Shown here: positions 60,564-64,000 of the stretch, one piece after another | Numbering within the stretch: the stretch's first letter is position 1 | Layout of the letters: each line of letters opens with the position of its first letter | Source of the DNA: Scalindua sp964584595 | Lineage (GTDB): Bacteria > Planctomycetota > Brocadiia > Brocadiales > Scalinduaceae | Reading direction: 5' to 3' | Length of the DNA stretch: 64,000 nucleotides | NCBI GenBank assembly: GCA_964584595.1 | Contig: CAZPAM010000001.1 | Span: 1-64,000, forward strand | The notes under the pieces: model-generated | Seen by the model: only the letters and a program-made list of their open reading frames with translations | The model's database searches: none | Told to the model about the DNA's origin: nothing | Program-made: the position numbers and the translations under genes

Positions 60564-61606
60564 CTGATATTCTTAAGCATTTCTACAAATGCTTCTATCC
60601 TCGTCCTCATAGAACCACTTAATCTCCCGGGGCGATCACAATCAAGCGTTAATACCGGAATATCAATATGCTTGCGAACAAGGCTGTCATATATATGCCT
60701 ATGACAGAAATTTTGAACATAGTGAATAATTCCATCAATCTTTCTTTCAGCAATCTGCTTCTTTATATCATCAATATGATATCGCATTTCATACGGGTAT
60801 GTGTAATGAGTATATTGGTCTACTAATGTATCTGTTTTATACGGCATACTGAACTGCCTCTGTACTTCGTTGAAAACAACATGTACATTCAGTTCAACCA
60901 GGAAAGAATACAGGTCACAGCAAATTGGGGGTACGCCTATGTATCCCAATCTTACTTCAGGGTCCAGCGCCGGGCGTTTTCTGGCCTCCTCAAGAAAATC
61001 TAAAGCTTTTGTTTCAAAAAGCTCATAGTCTCCCATCAAATCGCTTGTTGAGACATTCCAGATATGATTTTCCTCACCAGTAACCCTGTTTTCTTCCCAC
61101 GTAAGACGATCAATCTCGTGCACAGTTTTTCTTACGTTATCCAGTACTAGTTTCATCTGATGCGCCGTCTCTAGATTTGTTCCCAAAGCATTCGACAAAA
61201 ATTCTAATTGCCTGTAAAGAGAGTCTCTGTTTCTATCGTGAGGATAAGAAAATGGAATCGCTTCAATATCTTCAGTCTGTAGAACTTCGATTAAGGCCTG
61301 ATTGTTACTACAATCTCCCTGGATAACGCCTATAATTCTCTTTATCCCTGTTTTCTTAGTTGCTGAATATATACCCTTTATCCACGCACACGTATTCCTT
61401 GGCAACCCTTTGATTTCAGCATAATCAACAAATGCATCAGACTCATCATTGCAGATAAAGATATTATTCAAATCAATAGGCACATAGCCCGCAGCGTACA
61501 TAATTTCAATTGGCACAGTTGTCGTAATCCCTACTGCTTTATCAACCGATATACGGTAAGACATCGGAAACGACATGCCGACATTAACTAAATTCGTAGA
61601 ATTCAT
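60557..61606 (-). CDS. 2-hydroxyacyl-CoA dehydratase/benzoyl-CoA reductase-type (HgdB-like) protein
   Basis: 349 residues of the 2-hydroxyacyl-CoA dehydratase D-component family: VGITTTVPIEIMYAAGYVPI, LPRNTCAWIKGIY, IGVIQGDCSNNQ, RLGYIGVPPICCDLYSF, and VQNFCHRHIYDSLV. Cysteines in the NTCAW, GDCSN and NFCHR motifs would hold a 4Fe-4S cluster. Classical systems need a partner subunit and an ATP-dependent activator; neither is in the window. Single-subunit relatives of unknown reaction exist. Operon partner of the PHP gene; both could serve an unknown pathway. Confidence 0.88.
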   Translation of the reverse strand: MNSTNLVNVGMSFPMSYRISVDKAVGITTTVPIEIMYAAGYVPIDLNNIFICNDESDAFVDYAEIKGLPRNTCAWIKGIYSATKKTGIKRIIGVIQGDCSNNQALIEVLQTEDIEAIPFSYPHDRNRDSLYRQLEFLSNALGTNLETAHQMKLVLDNVRKTVHEIDRLTWEENRVTGEENHIWNVSTSDLMGDYELFETKALDFLEEARKRPALDPEVRLGYIGVPPICCDLYSFLVELNVHVVFNEVQRQFSMPYKTDTLVDQYTHYTYPYEMRYHIDDIKKQIAERKIDGIIHYVQNFCHRHIYDSLVRKHIDIPVLTLDCDRPGRLSGSMRTRIEAFVEMLKNIRC

Positions 61607-61893
61607 ATCAACTTAATTATAGAAATTATTTACCATATACTCACCATCTAAGATATTTATGTGTCGATACTTAACTGCATTAATCATACTTGATTTTTTT
61701 GCAAGTAATTACGTAATTTTCGATTAATCATAACTTATTGATTAGTAAGTATCAAATCATTTATCATGATAGCACCACTCCTTATATCTTAATATTGACA
61801 TAGATTTTATGCTCTGTTATAAATAGCGACTTTTATGGCTGGATCATTAAGATGCAAAGCTGTCGCTAACTTAAAACTTTTGGAGATTACACA

Positions 61894-63624
61894 GTGGAAT
61901 ATAAAGACATAATATATAAGACTCCCGTTAAACATGGATTGATAAATTACGAAAGTACATATAAGAATTTCAAATGGAAAGATATCAGCAGTAACTTTGA
62001 CCACTTTACTGATAACGAAGTAAACATTGCTCACGAAGCAATCGACAGGCATGCTGATAATGGCGGCAAGAATAAGATAGCCCTGTACTGGGAAGACGAA
62101 GACAATACTAAAAAGCAATTTACATTTTCAGACATAAAAAGGCAATCTTCTAAATTAGCCAACGTATTGAGAAACCTGGGTGTAGATAAAGGTGATCGGG
62201 TTTTTCTGTTTTTACCAAGGACGTATGAACTTTACATAAGCATTATTGCAATAGCAAAGCTTGGCGCAATCGCCGGGCCCATGTTCTCAGCTTTTGGACC
62301 GGAAGCCGTAATGGATCGTCTTCATGACAGTGAAGCAAAAGTACTCATAACCATACCTGAATTGAGCCAGAGAATACATGAGATAAAAGAGGATTTGCCC
62401 GCACTCAAACATATCATACTAGTCAATGCGGAAAACAATCTTAAACATGATGAAATCAGTTATGAATCCGAAACAAATAAGGCCTCAGAGTCATTTGACA
62501 TAAGATGGGTCGATCCTGAAGATGATCTATTTATTTTATATACATCTGGAACCACCGGAAAACCCAAAGGAGTAACACACGTACACAATGATATGATCTC
62601 CCATTATATCACCACGAAGTGGGCTTTAGATTTAAGGGAAGATGATGTATATTGGTGCACAGCAGACCCAGGATGGGTAACTGGAACCGTTTACGGTATA
62701 TGGGGACCATGGTTAAACAAAATTTCACAAGTAGTATTTAACGGAAGGTATGATGCGGAGAAATGGTACTCAATTATAGAGAAATACAAGGTGACCGTAT
62801 GGTACACAGCACCAACTGCATTGAGGATGCTCATGAAGGCCGGCGACGAGATCATTAAGAAATATGACTTAAGCAGTCTGAGATATATCTGCAGTGTCGG
62901 AGAGCCATTGAATCCGGAAGTTATAAGGTGGGGACTGAAGGTTTACAACCTGCCTATTCACGACAACTGGTGGCAGACAGAAACCGGTTCAATAATGATA
63001 GCTAACTACCCTAGTCTGCCAATAAAACCCGGTTCAATGGGTAAACCATTTCCTGGTATCTGTGCAAAGATTATTAATACAAAAGGCAAAGAGGTATCTA
63101 CGGGAAAACAGGGCCTTCTGGGTTTGAAGCGTGGCTGGCCATCAATGTTGAGAAAGGTATGGGCAAACAAAAAGAAGTATAATGAATATTTTAAAATCTC
63201 CGGCTGGTACACCACAGGAGATACGGCTTATGTCGACGATGATGGTTATTTCTGGTTTGTAGGAAGAGCTGATGATGTCATCAACACTGCCGGTCACCGC
63301 GTAGGGCCGTTTGAAGTGGAAAGTGCACTAGTTGAACATAAAGCAGTCGCTGAAGCAGGTGTTATTGGAGTACCTGATACTGAAAGAAGTGAAATAATAA
63401 AGGCATTTATTGTTCTCAATAAGGGATACAAACCTTCGCCGAAACTTAAGAAGGAGATACAAGGGTTTATAAAAGAACGATTAGCTGCTCACGCATACCC
63501 GCGAAAAATAGAATTTACAAAAGATGTTCCTAAAACAAGAAGTGGTAAAATAATGAGGAGATTATTAAAGGCAAGGGAATTAGGACTGCCAACAGGGGAT
63601 TTATCTACATTAGAGGACGAATAG
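61894..63624 (+). CDS. Acetyl/acyl-CoA synthetase, AMP-forming
   Basis: 576 residues of the ANL superfamily. P-loop FILYTSGTTGKPKGVTHVHN, A5 DNWWQTETGS, A7/A8 YTTGDTAYVDDDG and GRADDVINTAGHRVGPFEVE, and the A10 lysine in PKTRSGKIMRRLL are all intact. It activates acetate or a related short acid to acyl-AMP and then acyl-CoA. The start is GTG at 61894, preceded by GGAG. The length fits the shorter AcsA group (~570) rather than E. coli Acs (652). The Trp before the TETG motif (NWWQTETG) favours a short-chain substrate. Confidence 0.93.
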   Translation: MEYKDIIYKTPVKHGLINYESTYKNFKWKDISSNFDHFTDNEVNIAHEAIDRHADNGGKNKIALYWEDEDNTKKQFTFSDIKRQSSKLANVLRNLGVDKGDRVFLFLPRTYELYISIIAIAKLGAIAGPMFSAFGPEAVMDRLHDSEAKVLITIPELSQRIHEIKEDLPALKHIILVNAENNLKHDEISYESETNKASESFDIRWVDPEDDLFILYTSGTTGKPKGVTHVHNDMISHYITTKWALDLREDDVYWCTADPGWVTGTVYGIWGPWLNKISQVVFNGRYDAEKWYSIIEKYKVTVWYTAPTALRMLMKAGDEIIKKYDLSSLRYICSVGEPLNPEVIRWGLKVYNLPIHDNWWQTETGSIMIANYPSLPIKPGSMGKPFPGICAKIINTKGKEVSTGKQGLLGLKRGWPSMLRKVWANKKKYNEYFKISGWYTTGDTAYVDDDGYFWFVGRADDVINTAGHRVGPFEVESALVEHKAVAEAGVIGVPDTERSEIIKAFIVLNKGYKPSPKLKKEIQGFIKERLAAHAYPRKIEFTKDVPKTRSGKIMRRLLKARELGLPTGDLSTLEDE

Positions 63625-63653
63625 AATATCCATTTTCCAGAAAGGCAAACATT

Positions 63654-64000
63654 CTATCTTCCAACACCCATATAGTTAAAGCCGGCTTTTCTCATTTCGT
63701 CCGGCTCATAGATATTTCTGCCGTCTATTATATTAGGGTGTTTCAACAATCTTTTTACATGTTCAAAATCCAGAACCCTGAATTCGTTCCATTCAGTAGC
63801 AACCAATAAAGCATCACAACCCTTAACCGTTGAATAAGGGTCGCTACAGAAAGTAACACCCTTTAATACCCTTTTTGCGTTTATCTTTGCCACAGGATCA
63901 AACGCGCGTATTTTAGCACCTGACTTTCGAAGTTCTCTGATTATGTCAATAGAAGGCGCTTCGCGTATATCATCTGTCTTTGGCTTAAAAGCCAGTCCCC
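63654..64000 (-). CDS. UDP-glucose/GDP-mannose dehydrogenase family protein, C-terminal part
   Basis: Partial gene running off the right edge. The visible ~114 residues read GLAFKPKTDDIREAPSIDII then ELRKSGAKIRAFDPVAK, VKGCDALLVATEWNEFRVLD and IIDGRNIYEPDEMRKAGF, the C-terminal domain of UDP-glucose 6-dehydrogenase. The enzyme oxidises UDP-glucose to UDP-glucuronate for envelope polysaccharides. An internal GTG at 63893 is not the start because the frame continues upstream. Convergent with the acyl-CoA synthetase 29 bases away. Confidence 0.93.
   Translation of the reverse strand, partial: GLAFKPKTDDIREAPSIDIIRELRKSGAKIRAFDPVAKINAKRVLKGVTFCSDPYSTVKGCDALLVATEWNEFRVLDFEHVKRLLKHPNIIDGRNIYEPDEMRKAGFNYMGVGR

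Overview
The window looks like a chromosomal stretch of an AT-rich Gram-negative planctomycete. A marine anammox-type bacterium (Brocadiales, Scalindua-like) is my best guess. The reasons are Kdo activation (kdsB) for lipopolysaccharide, a DUF1844 protein, DUF1573 and multihaem-cytochrome proteins, DapL-type lysine synthesis, a sodium-pumping Nqr cluster, and AT-rich DNA carrying short GC-rich palindromes between genes. This is inference from gene content; no database search was possible. A run of 100 N at 44451-44550 marks an assembly gap, so the sequence is a scaffold.

Layout. 1-5.2 kb: the tail of a tyrosine recombinase, then kdsB-pyrG-DUF1844, two tiny ferritin-like genes and a permease. 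5.4-11.7 kb: a histone-H1-like basic protein, the eno / FtsB-like / proA operon, csrA, a DUF362 ferredoxin protein and a nitroreductase. 11.9-22.9 kb: an IspH-UbiA fusion with DUF502, a LarA-like protein, glgC, a galT / histidine kinase / response regulator operon, a phosphatase-like tetrahaem cytochrome and a DUF1573 protein. 22.9-33.3 kb: two tandem beta-propeller proteins, aroF / PNPOx / dapL / trpS, a Sel1 lipoprotein, a Cys-rich micro-ORF coupled to an MFS transporter, and argS.

33.4-40.3 kb is the accessory zone. It starts at an intact initiator tRNA(fMet). The 3' half of that tRNA plus its terminator is repeated almost perfectly 3.7 kb downstream (118 bp, 3 mismatches), and a decayed third fragment lies near 40.15 kb. 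Between the copies are three membrane-anchored transglutaminase-like proteins, two of which have lost the nucleophilic Cys. There are also Cys-rich small proteins, a repeated family of ~50-residue basic single-membrane-span microproteins, a frameshifted DUF5681-like gene, and tandemly repeated noncoding blocks. No recombinase lies inside this zone.

40.4-51.6 kb: a thiol-redox cassette (thioredoxin, CcdA, free-standing desulforedoxin) followed by a NifS-like protein that lacks the PLP lysine. Then come a diguanylate cyclase and a CPA2 antiporter (both cut by the gap), a PilZ protein, a hydroxyacid dehydrogenase, a DUF1566 protein, and a second antiporter flanked by universal stress proteins. 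51.9-57.8 kb: a Na+-NQR operon whose A subunit carries two RnfC-type 4Fe-4S motifs and whose D and E subunits are one polypeptide. 57.9-64 kb: fabI, radC, a PHP phosphoesterase, a 2-hydroxyacyl-CoA dehydratase-like protein, an acyl-CoA synthetase, and the C-terminal part of a UDP-glucose dehydrogenase.

The strongest leads are the RnfC-like Nqr hybrid, the IspH-UbiA fusion, the tRNA(fMet)-anchored accessory zone with its degraded-triad transglutaminase paralogues, and the lysine-less NifS homologue in a redox operon.
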